From Escarpia spicata (lineage: Eukaryota > Annelida > Polychaeta > Sabellida > Siboglinidae), in contig OZ023209.1 in assembly GCA_963995525.1 (NCBI GenBank), positions 8,964,888 through 9,028,887 of the forward strand: DNA of 64,000 bases. The letters are read 5' to 3'. The notes beneath the pieces are model-generated. The model saw nothing but the letters and a program-made list of their open reading frames with translations. It was not told the origin of the DNA and did not search any database. Shown in pieces: positions 49,283 to 64,000 of this stretch. How positions within the stretch are numbered: the first letter of the stretch is position 1; each line of letters starts with the position of its first letter. The position numbers and the translations under genes were made by a program.

Positions 49283-49393
49283 GTAAAAACAACCTGTTTC
49301 CCCTCTAATACTGCACACCCCTTTTATTCGCCCCAGCGCTTAATTAAACTGGCCTAGAATGCTAATTAAACCGCGTCACCTGAGCGGCACGCG

Positions 49394-49420
49394 ATTGGCC
49401 AGCAGCGCATGCGCGGGAAA
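49394..49420 (+). promoter_or_regulatory. Promoter-like motif cluster in A2
   Basis: Within 27 bp there are an inverted CCAAT box (attgg, 49394-49398), the palindrome gcgcatgcgc resembling an NRF1 site (49405-49414) and gcgggaaa matching an E2F site (49413-49420). An initiator-like TCAGT follows at 49456-49460. In a complete element the A1 copy would place this cluster upstream of gag, suiting a sense promoter. Motif matches only. Confidence 0.4.
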
Positions 49421-49606
49421 ATGTTTGCAGTAAGAACAGAGAAGCGGGTTCTCGTTCAGTTCGATTCGCATTGCCGTACAGAACACTTCATCTTCAACTG
49501 TCAACAAAATTTTGATTCCCTCCCACCCTCCCAGTGTGTCTTTGATGTACATGTATTGTCTTTTATATAATATCTGCAATTTAGCACGGTCAATATCAGA
49601 TCACTA

Positions 49607-50095
49607 AGGGGGTTTGAGCCCCCCACTTTTGTATATAGCAAATTGCGGTAAATAATCTAGCTAGTAATATAGAAGGTGTGCAGTATGCACAGAGGTATCT
49701 TTTCCCTTGAATTATATATTGTAAATCTGTGACAGTTCGTATGCTGTAAATATGTATAACAGCATTCAAGGGTTTTTTCAGTCACTAACTAGCTAGAATG
49801 GAAAATTATTATATATATATATGTACAAATTGTAGTACATAGCATATGCGGTACATAGATCAGTAATCTTTATGTACCTGTCTGTGCACAGGATGCGAAA
49901 TACACGGTATATATTGTCTGTGCACAGTGGCAATCCCTGTGAATTAATAAATTTGGATTGCCCATTACCAACCTATGAAATAGTTGGTGTAACTTTATAC
50001 AAACAGAGAAAGGGCTGCATGAACAATTCTGTAACACATGTCATCATATATACACTGGGGGTGAGGGGGTACCGAGCGAAAGTAGCACACGAAAT
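49607..50095 (+). repeat. Split direct repeat B2 (right terminus)
   Basis: Terminal partner of B1, running directly into host sequence at atgtaatatc. With B1 ending in cacacgaaat and then diverging, the right end of the element can be placed to within two bases. Confidence 0.88.
49946..49951 (+). promoter_or_regulatory. Polyadenylation signal AATAAA in B2
   Basis: Second copy of the B1 signal. Transcript ends in B2 would be needed for a full A1-to-B2 template. Confidence 0.5.
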
Positions 50096-50860
50096 GTAAT
50101 ATCTGGTTCACCACTTTTTATAAAATTTTGAAGGATGAGTTAAAAAAACATAAAATCTTTGAAAAAAGGAAATTTGCAGGATCTGTTGATATTACAATTG
50201 AAATTATTGAGTGTTGCAGCGTATTTGGTATGTATATATGAACATAATTCTTAAACAAAATAAAGAACCATATATTTTCGATTATAATGGACAGGATGAG
50301 AAACATCATTAACCCGGAAATTGCTGAGGAAAAGTGTGGACGGGGGTACAAGCAAAGGTAATGCAGTATACATGTTAACAAATATAAATGTAGAAAGATA
50401 CAGCATGAATCATCTAAAGTATGCAGACAACACAGTAATGATCGCTGAAAACAAATGAAATAGATCTACAACAGATTTTAGAAACAATAATCAAGAAAGT
50501 TAGAACAAGGAATGTCTCAGAACAAACAGAATACCGGAACCGTGGCCTCTAATGGGCCTAGTACACATTAACGGTAAAAGTCGACGGAAAGCGGTCAACC
50601 CATATCGCTCTAATTGGAATTGATTACTACCGCCTGTACAAACTCGACATCTAGAAGAACCACACGACAGACCTTAGGCGGAAGTGATCCTCGTTCCATG
50701 AAACTGCTCATGGTGCTGACGCTACTTATCTCTAATGTCAATGATTCGCATTCGTTGTCATTTATAGATTTGCTTCCTAATAGTTCCAGTATTACGTAAA
50801 CAATTACACGAAGGCATTGAGAATTACTGTTCTTATAAACAAAACGTGTACAACGCTGAC

Positions 50861-50974
50861 CTGTTTGGCAATTAACACCCTGGTAACCGGCAGCACAGAC
50901 GCAGCTGTATTGGTTTATGTCGTCTTCGCAAGTGCCGCCATTTTGACACGGGTTGCTGCTACACTCGTCCACGT
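50861..50974 (-). CDS. EGF exon of unit 25, G19D
   Basis: Asp19 copy, the first exon right of the retrotransposon. On the minus strand it precedes exon 24, so their shared intron is lengthened by about 4.5 kb. Confidence 0.8.
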
Positions 50975-52530
50975 CTGAAAACATATTGAATTTCATAAAC
51001 CAACGTCAACATTTCCATACCGTTATTTGTATTATAATTGTTTGGTCAACTACTACTACTGATATGAACAGTCAAAGGTGGTTCCCAAAAAAGAATACAG
51101 TGCACCTACCACATGTTCAATCTGATGAATATCAACGTCCAGTGCATATATTAGCACAGAAAACTGTGAGCAAAACCTATGATAACGCCCGTATGTACAG
51201 CCTCTGGAGGATACACCCGGAGTTCTGTCACATATTGTGGATAAAGCAATCTTGTTAAACCTTGTCATTAAATGGATTATGAAGCAAACAACAGAAGGAA
51301 CAACAAGCGGAAAAACCATAACATTTTCTTTGTTTGGGGACGTATACTTCGCTGATTGTTAACCACCTTGTATTACACGCCACTCATGTAGACAAAGACA
51401 CACACTCGTGGACAGCAGCATCAAATTAGGACGAAACACAAGAATGAAATCCGATTTGATGGGGCTAAAACATAATTATACATCCGGTATATCGATTATG
51501 CAAATTTGCAAATCAGAAACTTTGTCTACATGGGAAGCATGCAAAGATGGATGGGTCGCTGTAGACATCAAAAATCGCACGAACACGAACAAGGCCAGAT
51601 GTACTTTCTTCGGACTAAAATTGATATGGCGATCCACTATATATTCTAGAATAACAACTTTGATTTGTACTAAGGTTCTATTCTCTCAACATTGGTATAT
51701 GCTTTGGAATACCGGCGTATGACACATTTAGATCTCATATACCTTTCTGTCATCGAAGTAAGATACTTTCGAAATATCACATGAGAATATTCTGCCAACA
51801 AAAGAAGTCAAATGTATGAGATCGGAGAAAGGACGATGACAACATAACAAATGTAGCAATGAAATGGGCACCTGAAGGGAACAGAACAAGTGGTGGGCCA
51901 ATAAAAAGCGTTCAGAAAGTGGCGTGGAGGAAGAACAATACACAAGATTTGGATCGAAATACGTGGAGCTGCCATGTTTGTGCCTTATGACGATGAGGAT
52001 TAATTAGCAATATGTAATATCTGGTTCACCACTTTTTATTAAATTTTGAAGGATGAGTTAAAAAAACATAAAATCTTTGAAAAAAGGAAATTTGCAGGAT
52101 CTGTTGATATTACAATTGAAATTATTGAGTGTTGCAGCGTATTTGGTATGTATATATGAACATAATTCTTAAACAAAATAAAGAACCATATATTTTCGAT
52201 TATAATGGACAGGATGAGAAACATCATTAACCCGGAAATTGCTGAGGAAAAGTTTGGACGTGGGTACAAGCAAAGGTAATGCAGTATACATGTTAACAAA
52301 TATAAATGTAGAAAGATACAGCATGAATCATCTAAAGTATGCAGACAACACAGTAATGATCGCTGAAAACAAATGAAATAGATCTACAACAGATTTTAGA
52401 AACAATAATCAAGAAAGCTAGAACAAGGAATGTCTCAGAACAAACAGAATACCGGAACCGTGGCCTCTAATGGGCCTAGTACACATTAACGGTAAAAGTC
52501 GACGGAAAGCGGTCAACCCATATCGCTCTA

Positions 52531-52923
<393 letters not shown>

Positions 52924-54696
52924 TCAACATTTCCATACCGTTATTTGTATTATAATTGTTTGGTCAACTACTACTACTGATAAGAACAGTCAAAGGTGGT
53001 TCCCAAAAAACAATACAGTGCACCTACCACATGTTCAATCTGATGAATATCAACGTCCAGTGCCTATATTAGCACAGAAAACTGTGAGCAAAACCTATGA
53101 TAACGCCCGTATGTACAGCCTCTGGAGGATACACCCGGAGTTCTGTCACATATTGTGGATATAGCAATCTTGTTAAACCTTGTCATAAAATGGATTATGA
53201 AGCAAACAACAGAAGGAACAACAAGCGGAAAAACCATAACATTTTCTTTGTTTGGGGACGTATACTTCGCTGATTGTAAACCACCTTGTATTACACGCCA
53301 CACATGTAGACAAAGACACACACTCGTGGACAGCAGCATCAAATTAGGACGAAACACAAGAATGAAATCCGATTTGATGGGGCTAAAACATAATTATACA
53401 TCCGGTATCTCGATTATGCATATTTGCAAATCAGAAACTTTGTCTACATGGGAAGCATGCAAAGATGGATGGGTCGCTGTAGACATCAAAAATCGCACGA
53501 ACACGAACAAGGCCAGATGTACTTTCTTCGGACTAAAATTGATATGGCGATCCACTATATATTCTAGAATAACAACTTGGATTTGTACTAAGGTTCTATT
53601 CTCTCCACATTGGTATATGCTTTGGAATACCGGCGTATGACAAATTTAGATCTCATATACCTTTCTGTCATCGAAGCAAGATACTTTCGAAATATCACAT
53701 GAGAATATTCTGCCAACAAAAGAAGTCAAATGTATGAGATCGGAGAAAGGACGATGACAACATAACAAATGTAGCAATGAAATGGGCACCTGAAGGGAAC
53801 AGAACAAGTGGTGGGCCAATAAAAAGCGTTCAGAAAATGGCGTGGAGGAAGAACAATACACAAGATTTGGACCGAAATACGTGGAGCTGCCATGTTTGTG
53901 CCTTATGACGATGAGGATTAATTAGCTATATGTAATATCTGGTTCACCACTTTTTATAAAATTTTGAAGGATGAGTTAAAAAAACATAAAATCTTTGAAA
54001 AAAGGAAATTTGCTGGACCTGTTGATATTACAATTGAAATTATTGAGTGTTGCAGCGTATTTGGTATTTATATATGAACATAATTCTTAAACAAAATAAA
54101 GAACCATATATTTTCGATTATAATGGACAGGATGAGAAACATCATTAACCCGGAAATTGCTGAGGAAAAGTGTGGACGGGGGTACAAGCAAAGGTAATGC
54201 AGTATACATGTTAACAAATATAAATGTAGAAAGATACAGCATGAATCATCTAAAGTATGCAGACAACACAGTAATGATCGCTGAAAACAAATGAAATAGA
54301 TCTACAACAGATTTTAGAAACAATAATCAAGAAAGCTAGAACAAGGAATGTCTCAGAACAAACAGAATACCGGAACCGTGGCCTCTAATGGGCCTAGTAC
54401 ACATTAACGGTAAAAGTCGACGGAAAGCGGTCAACCCATATCGCTCTAATTGGAATTGATTACTACCGCCTGTACAAACTCGACATCTAGAAGAACCACA
54501 CGACAGACCTTAGGCGGAAGTGATCCTCGTTCCATGAAACTGCTCATGGTGCTGACGCTACTTATCTCTAATGTCAATGATTCGCATTCGTTGTCATTTA
54601 TAGATTTGCTTCCTAATAGTTCCAGTATTACGTAAACAATTACACGAAGGCATTGAGAATTACTGTTCTTATAAACAAAACGTGTACAACGCTGAC

Positions 54697-54810
54697 CTGT
54701 TTGGCAATTAACACCCTGGTAACCGGCAGCACAGACGCAGCTGTATTGGTTTATGTCGTCTTCGCAAGTGCCGCCATTTTGACACGGGTTGCTGCTACAC
54801 TCGTCCACGT
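54697..54810 (-). CDS. EGF exon of unit 27, G19D
   Basis: Asp19 copy, matching the left part of unit 24 at the same 10211-bp offset. It also shows what unit 24 looked like without the transposon. Confidence 0.8.
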
Positions 54811-56366
54811 CTGAAAACATATTGAATTTCATAAACCAACGTCAACATTTCCATACCGTTATTTGTATTATAATTGTTTGGTCAACTACTACTACTGATA
54901 TGAACAGTCAAAGGTGGTTCCCAAAAAAGAATACAGTGCACCTACCACATGTTCAATCTGATGAATATCAACGTCCAGTGCATATATTAGCACAGAAAAC
55001 TGTGAGCAAAACCTATGATAACGCCCGTATGTACAGCCTCTGGAGGATACACCCGGAGTTCTGTCACATATTGTGGATAAAGCAATCTTGTTAAACCTTG
55101 TCATAAAATGGATTATGAAGCAAACAACAGAAGGAACAACAAGCGGAAAAACCATAACATTTTCTTTGTTTGGGGACGTATACTTCGCTGATTGTTAACC
55201 ACCTTGTATTACACGCCACACATGTAGACAAAGACACACACTCGTGGACAGCAGCATCAAATTAGGGCGAAACACAAGAATGAAATCCGATTTGATGGGG
55301 CTAAAACATAATTATACATCCGGTATATCGATTATGCATATTTGCAAATCAGAAACTTTGTCTACATGGGAAGCATGCAAAGATGGATGGGTCGCTGTAG
55401 ACATCAAAAATCGCACGAACACGAACAAGGCCAGATGTACTTTCTTCGGACTAAAATTGATATGGCGATCCACTATATATTCTAGAATAACAAATTTGAT
55501 TTGTACTAAGGTTCTATTCTCTCCACATTGGTATATGCTTTGGAATACCGGCGTATGACAAATTTAGATCTCATATACCTTTCTGTCATCGAAGTAAGAT
55601 ACTTTCGAAATATCACATGAGAATATTCTGCCAACAAAAGAAGTCAAATGTATGAGATCGGAGAAAGGACGATGACAACATAACAAATGTAGCAATGAAA
55701 TGGGCACCTGAAGGGAACAGAACAAGTGGTGGGCCAATAAAAAGCGTTCAGAAAGTGGCGTGGAGGAAGAACAATACACAAGATTTGGACCGAAATACGT
55801 GGAGCTGCCATGTTTGTGCCTTATGACGATGAGGATTAATTAGCTATATGTAATATCTGGTTCACCACTTTTTATAAAATTTTGAAAGATGAGTTAAAAA
55901 AACATAAAATCTTTGAAAAAAGGAAATTTGCTGGACCTGTTGATATTACAATTGAAATTATTGAGTGTTGCAGGGTATTTGGTATTTATATATGAACATA
56001 ATTCTTAAACAAAATAAAGAACCATATATTTTCGATTATAATGGACAGGATGAGAAATATCATTAACCCGGAAATTGCTGAGGAAAAGTGTCGACGGGGG
56101 TACAAGCAAAGGTAATGCAGTATACATGTTAACAAATATAAATGTAGAAAGATACAGCATGAATCATCTAAAGTATGCAGACAACACAGTAATGATCGCT
56201 GAAAACAAATGAAATAGATCTACAACAGATTTTAGAAACAATAATCAAGAAAGCTAGAACAAGGAATGTCTCAGAACAAACAGAATACCGGAACCGTGGC
56301 CTCTAATGGGCCTAGTACACATTAACAGTAAAAGTCGACGGAAAGCGGTCAACCCATATCGCTCTA

Positions 56367-56759
<393 letters not shown>

Positions 56760-58287
56760 TCAACATTTCCATACCGTTATTTGTATTATAATTGTTTGGT
56801 CAACTACTACTACTGATAAGAACAGTCAAAGGTGGTTCCCAAAAAAGAATACAGTGCACCTACCACATGTTCAATCTGATGAATATCAACGTCCAGTGCA
56901 TATATTAGCACAGAAAACTGTGAGCAAAACCTATGATAACGTCCGTATGTACAGCTTCTGGAGGATACACCCGGAGTTCTGTCACATATTGTGGATATAG
57001 CAATCTTGTTAAACCTTGTCATAAAATGGATTATGAAGCAAACAACAGAAGGAACAACAAGCGGAAAAACCATAACATTTTCTTTGTTTGGGGACGTATA
57101 CTTCGCTGATTGTTAACCACCTTGTATTACACGCCACATGACATGTAGACAAAGACACACACTCGTGGACAGCAGCATCAAATTAGGACGAAAAACAAAA
57201 ATGAAATCCGATTTGATGGGGCTAAAACATAATTATACATCCGGTATCTCGATTATGCATATTTGCAAATCAGAAACTTTGTCTACATGGGAAGCATGCA
57301 AAGATGGATGGGTCGCTGTAGACCTCAAAAATCGCACGAACATGAACAAGGCCAGATGTACTTTCTTCGGACTAAAATTGATATGGCGATCCACTATATA
57401 TTCTAGAATAACAACTTTGATTTGTACTAAGGTTCTATTCTCTCCACATTGGTATATGCTTTGGAATACCGGCGTATGACAAATTTAGATCTCATATACC
57501 TTTCTGTCATCGAAGTAAGATACTTTCGAAATATCACATGAGAATATTCTGCCAACAAAAGAAGTCAAATGTATGAGATCGGAGAAAGGACGATGACAAC
57601 ATAACAAATGTAGCAATGAAATGGGCACCTGAAGGGAACAGAACAAGTGGTGGGCCAATAAAAAGCGTTCAGAAAGTGGCGTGGAGGAAGAACAATACAC
57701 AAGATTTGGACCGAAATACGTGGAGCTGCCATGTTTGTGCCTTATGACGATGAGGATTAATTAGCAATATGTAATATCTGGTTCACCACTTTTTATAAAA
57801 TTTTGAAGGATGAGTTAAAAAAACATAAAATCTTTGAAAAAAGGAAATTTGCAGGATCTGTTGATATTACAATTGAAATTATTGAGTGTTGCAGCGTATT
57901 TGATATTTATATATGAACATAATTCTTAAACAAAACAAAGAACCATATATTTTCGATTATAATGGACAGGATGAGAAACATCATTAACCCGGAAATTGCT
58001 GAGGAAAAGTGTGGACGGGGGTACAAGCAAAGGTAATGCAGTATACATGTTAACAAATATAAATGTAGAAAGATACAGCATGAATCATCTAAAGTATGCA
58101 GACAACACAGTAATGATCGCTGAAAACAAATGAAATAGATCTACAACAGATTTTAGAAACAATAATCAAGAAAGCTAGAACAAGGAATGTCTCAGAACAA
58201 ACAGAATACCGGATCCGTGGCCTCTAATGGGCCTAGTACACATTAACGGTAAAAGTCGACGGAAAGCGGTCAACCCATATCGCTCTA

Positions 58288-58680
<393 letters not shown>

Positions 58681-60208
58681 TCAACATTTTCATACCGTTA
58701 TTTGTATTATAATTGTTTGGTCAACTACTACTACTGATAAGAACAGTCAAAGGTGGTTCCCAAAAAAGAATACAGTGCACCTACCACATGTTCAATCTGA
58801 TGAATATCAACGTCCAGTGCATATATTAGCACAGAAAACTGTGAGCAAAACCTATGATAACGTCCGTATGTACAGCCTCTGGAGGATACACCCGGAGTTC
58901 TGTCACATATTGTGGATATAGCAATCTTGTTAAACCTTGTCATAAAATGGATTATGAAGCAAACAACAGAAGGAACAACAAGCGGAAAAACCATAAAATT
59001 TTCTTTGTTTGGGGACGTATACTTCGCTGATTGTTAACCACCTTGTATTACACGCCACATGACATGTAGACAAAGACACACACTCGTGGACAGCAGCATC
59101 AAATTAGGACGAAAAACAAAAATGAAATCCGATTTGATGGGGCTAAAACATAATTATACATCCGGTATCTCGATTATGCATATTTGCAAATCAGAAACTT
59201 TGTCTACATGGGAAGCATGCAAAGATGGATGGGTCGCTGTAGACATCAAAAATCGCACGAACACGAACAAAGCCAGATGTACTTTCTTCGGACTAAAATT
59301 GATATGGCGATCCACTATATATTCTAGAATAACAACTTGGATTTGTACTAAGGTTCTATTCTCTCCACATTGGTATATGCCTTGGAATACCGGCGTATGA
59401 CAAATTTAGATCTCATATACCTTTCTGTCATCGAAGTAAGATACTTTCGAAATATCACATCAGAATATTCTGCCAACAAAAGAAGTCAAATGTATGAGAT
59501 CGGAGAAAGGACGATGACAACATAACAAATGTAGCAATGAAATGGGCACCTGAAGGGAACAGAACAAGTGGTGGGCCAATAAAAAGCGTTCAGAAAGTGG
59601 CGTGGAGGAAGAACAATACACAAGATTTGGACCGAAATACGTGGAGCTGCCATGTTTGTGCCTTATGACGATGAGGATTAATTAGATATATGTAATATCT
59701 GGTTCACCACTTTTTATAAAATTGTGAAGGATGAGTTAAAAAAACATAAAATCTTTTAAAAAAGGAAAATTGCTGGACCTGTTGATATTACAATTGAAAT
59801 TATTGAGTGTTGCAGCGTATTTGGTATTTATATATGAACATAATTCTTAAACAAAATAAAGAACCATATATTTTCGATTATAATGGACAGGATGAGAAAC
59901 ATCATTAACCCGGAAATTGCTGAGGAAAAGTGTGGACGGGGGTACAAGCAAAGGTAATGCAGTATACATGTTAACAAATATAAATGTAGAAAGATACAGC
60001 ATGAATCATCTAAAGTATGCAGACAACACAGTAATGATCGCTGAAAACAAATGAAATAGATCTACAACAGATTTTAGAAACAATAATCAAGAAAGCTAGA
60101 ACAAGGAATGTCTCAGAACAAACAGAATACCGGAACCGTGGCCTCTAATGGGCCTAGTACACATTAACGGTAAAAGTCGACGGAAAGCGGTCAACCCATA
60201 TCGCTCTA

Positions 60209-60601
<393 letters not shown>

Positions 60602-62129
60602 TCAACATTTCCATACCGTTATTTGTATTATAATTGTTTGGTCAACTACTACTACTGATAAGAACAGTCAAAGGTGGTTCCCAAAAAAGAATACAGTGCA
60701 CCTACCACATGTTCAATCTGATGAATATCAACGTCCAGTGCATATATTAGCACAGAAAACTGTGAGCAAAACCTATGATAACGTCCGTATGTACAGCCTC
60801 TGGAGGATACACCCGGAGTTCTGTCACATATTGTGGATATAGCAATCTTGTTAAACCTTGTCATAAAATGGATTATGAAGCAAACAACAGAAGGAACAAC
60901 AAGCGGAAAAACCATAAAATTTTCTTTGTTTGGGGACGTATACTTCGCTGATTGTTAACCACCTTGTATTACACGCCACATGACATGTAGACAAAGACAC
61001 ACACTCGTGGACAGCAGCATCAAATTAGGACGAAAAACAAAAATGAAATCCGATTTGATGGGGCTAAAACATAATTATACATCCGGTATCTCGATTATGC
61101 ATATTTGCAAATCAGAAACTTTGTCTACATGGGAAGCATGCAAAGATGGATGGGTCGCTGTAGACATCAAAAATCGCACGAACATGAACAAGGCCAGATG
61201 TACTTTCTTCGGACTAAAATTGATATGGCGATCCACTATATATTCTAGAATAACAACTTGGATTTGTACTAAGGTTCTATTCTCTCCACATTGGTATATG
61301 CTTTGGAATACCGGCGTATGACAAATTTAGATCTCATATACCTTTCTGTCATCGAAGTAAGATAATTTCGAAATATCACATGAGAATATTCTGCCAACAA
61401 AAGAAGTCAAATGTATGAGATCGGAGAAAGGACGATGACAACATAACAAATGTAGCAATGAAATGGGCACCTGAAGGGAACAGAACAAGTGGTGGGCCAA
61501 TAAAAAGCGTTCAGAAAGTGGCGTGGAGGAAGAACAATACACAAGATTTGGACCGAAATACGTGGAGCTGCCATGTTTGTGCCTTATGACGATGAGGATT
61601 AATGAGATATATGTAATATCTGGTTCACCACTTTTTATAAAATTGTGAAGGATGAGTTAAAAAAACATAAAATCTTTGAAAAAAGGAAAATTGCTGGACC
61701 TGTTGATATTACAATTGAAATTATTGAGTGTTGCAGCGTATTTGGTATTTATATATGAACATAATTCTTAAACAAAATAAAGAACCATATATTTTCGATT
61801 ATAATGGACAGGATGAGAAACATCATTAACCCGGAAATTGCTGAGGAAAAGTGTGGACGGGGGTACAAGCAAAGGTAATGCAGTATACATGTTAACAAAT
61901 ATAAATGTAGAAAGATACAGCATGAATCATCTAAAGTATGCAGACAACACAGTAATGATCGCTGAAAACAAATGAAATAGATCTACAACATATTTTAGAA
62001 ACAATAATCAAGAAAGCTAGAACAAGGAATGTCTCAGAACAAACAGAATACCGGAACCGTGGCCTCTAATGGGCCTAGTACACATTAACGGTAAAAGTCG
62101 ACGGAAAGCGGTCAACCCATATCGCTCTA

Positions 62130-62522
<393 letters not shown>

Positions 62523-64000
62523 TCAACATTTCCATACCGTTATTTGTATTATAATTGTTTGGTCAACTACTACTACTGATAAGAACAGTCAAAGGTGGTT
62601 CCCAAAAAAGAATACAGTGCACCTACCACATGTTCAATCTGATGAATATCAACGTCCAGTGCATATATTAGCACAGAAAACTGTGAGCAAAACCTATGAT
62701 AACGTCCGTATGTACAGCCTCTGGAGGATACACCCGGAGTTCTGTCACATATTGTGGATATAGCAATCTTGTTAAACCTTGTCATAAAATGGATTATGAA
62801 GCAAACAACAGAAGGAACAACAAGCGGAAAAACCATAAAATTTTCTTTGTTTGGGGACGTATACTTCGCTGATTGTTAACCACCTTGTATTACACGCCAC
62901 ATGACATGTAGACAAAGACACACACTCGTGGACAGCAGCATCAAATTAGGACGAAAAACAAAAATGAAATCCGATTTGATGGGGCTAAAACATAATTATA
63001 CATCCGGTATCTCGATTATGCATATTTGCAAATCAGAAACTTTGTCTACATGGGAAGCATGCAAAGATGGATGGGTCGCTGTAGACATCAAAAATCGCAC
63101 GAACACGAACAAAGCCAGATGTACTTTCTTCGGACTAAAATTGATATGGCGATCCACTATATATTCTAGAATAACAACTTGGATTTGTACTAAGGTTCTA
63201 TTCTCTCCACATTGGTATATGCCTTGGAATACCGGCGTATGACAAATTTAGATCTCATATACCTTTCTGTCATCGAAGTAAGATACTTTCGAAATATCAC
63301 ATGAGAATATTCTGCCAACAAAAGAAGTCAAATGTATGAGATCGGAGAAAGGACGATGACAACATAACAAATGTAGCAATGAAATGGGCACCTGAAGGGA
63401 ACAGAACAAGTGGTGGGCCAATAAAAAGCGTTCAGAAAGTGGCGTGGAGGAAGAACAATACACAAGATTTGGACCGAAATACGTGGAGCTGCCATGTTTG
63501 TGCCTTATGACGATGAGGATTAATTAGATATATGTAATATCTGGTTCACCACTTTTTATAAAATTGTGAAGGATGAGTTAAAAAAACATAACATCTTTGA
63601 AAAAAGGAAAATTGCTGGACCTGTTGATATTACAATTGAAATTATTGAGTGTTGCAGCGTATTTGGTATTTATATATGAACATAATTCTTAAACAAAATA
63701 AAGAACCATATATTTTCGATTATAATGGACAGGATGAGAAACATCATTAACCCGGAAATTGCTGAGGAAAAGTGTGGACGGGGGTACAAGCAAAGGTAAT
63801 GCAGTATACATGTTAACAAATATAAATGTAGAAAGATACAGCATGAATCATCTAAAGTATGCAGACAACACAGTAATGATCGCTGAAAACAAATGAAATA
63901 GATCTACAACATATTTTAGAAACAATAATCAAGAAAGCTAGAACAAGGAATGTCTCAGAACAAACAGAATACCGGAACCGTGGCCTCTAATGGGCCTAGT

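Larger units (their letters stand above)
49210..49606 (+). repeat. Split direct repeat A2 (internal copy, left-end A1 partner missing)
   Basis: Lies between B1 and B2. In Ngaro/PAT elements this segment duplicates the left terminus. No copy exists left of gag here. It carries a perfect 8-bp hairpin and promoter-like motifs, listed separately. Confidence 0.75.
45048..50095 (+). mobile_element. Ngaro/PAT-like tyrosine-recombinase retrotransposon, left end missing
   Basis: Order is gag, RT-RNase H, tyrosine recombinase, then B1-A2-B2 split direct repeats. This layout is known from the DIRS order (Ngaro and PAT groups). There is no methyltransferase domain of DIRS1 type and no DDE integrase. Host sequence ends at 45047 (cagcatc) and resumes at 50094-50096 (atgtaatat); the last two bases are ambiguous. 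Relative to intact units such as unit 23, 589 bp of host (equivalent to 43130-43718) are missing at the insertion. No A1 copy of the 49210-49606 segment is found at the left, so the left terminus was lost. B1 and B2 are identical over 489 bp and the RT-RNase H and recombinase frames are open, suggesting a young insertion. The element lies antisense in an intron of the EGF gene. Confidence 0.88.

Noticed and set aside
48721..50095. LTR retrotransposon with two LTRs.
   Set aside because: Both direct repeats lie on the same (3') side of the genes, there is no target-site duplication, and the integrase is a tyrosine recombinase, not DDE.
45048..50095. DIRS1-type element with inverted terminal repeats.
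   Set aside because: The long repeats are direct, no methyltransferase domain follows RT-RH, and no inverted terminal repeats are visible.

Overview
The window is animal genomic DNA, probably from a marine invertebrate such as a lancelet, hemichordate, echinoderm or mollusc. Three things point there: Notch/fibropellin-type EGF exons, an intronic LINE relic and an intact tyrosine-recombinase retrotransposon. The species cannot be fixed from the sequence alone. There are no prokaryotic features, no rRNA or tRNA genes that I can see, and no CRISPR array.

Almost the whole window (1-45047 and about 50094-64000) is one head-to-tail tandem array with a period of about 1.92 kb. It holds 31 units: 30 uninterrupted and one split by a transposon. 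A 41-bp start of a further unit sits at the right edge, and the array runs off both ends of the window. Each unit carries, on the minus strand, one 114-bp exon encoding exactly one 38-residue calcium-binding EGF domain. The exon is bounded by an AG acceptor and a GT donor, both in phase 1. Joining neighbouring exons recreates a normal C-Q-T-D-V-D-E-C inter-domain linker, so the array reads as part of one very large minus-strand gene with at least 31 nearly identical consecutive EGF domains (about 1,178 residues). All 31 exons are open and keep their splice sites. Only residues 18, 19 and 34 vary. Neither the first nor the last exon of the gene is in the window.

The roughly 1.8 kb between exons is the same intron repeated. 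It contains a plus-strand relic of a non-LTR reverse transcriptase (YADN in place of YADD, with frameshifts) and otherwise nothing I recognise. Diagnostic substitutions and small indels show a mosaic history: a duplicated dimer (units 12-13 and 14-15), a run of five almost identical units (16-20), a copied block flanking the transposon (units 22-24 and 25-27), and mixed units such as 15 and 21.

From 45048 to about 50093-50095, unit 24 is interrupted by a Ngaro/PAT-like (DIRS-order) retrotransposon on the plus strand. It has gag with CCCH and CCHC zinc motifs (left part apparently missing), then RT-RNase H, then a tyrosine recombinase with intact catalytic residues. Downstream lies a B1-A2-B2 arrangement in which B1 and B2 are identical 489-bp direct repeats around a 397-bp A2 segment. 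The left A1 copy is absent and 589 bp of the host unit are missing at the insertion, so a deletion took both. The element lies in an intron, antisense to the EGF gene, and leaves both flanking EGF exons intact.
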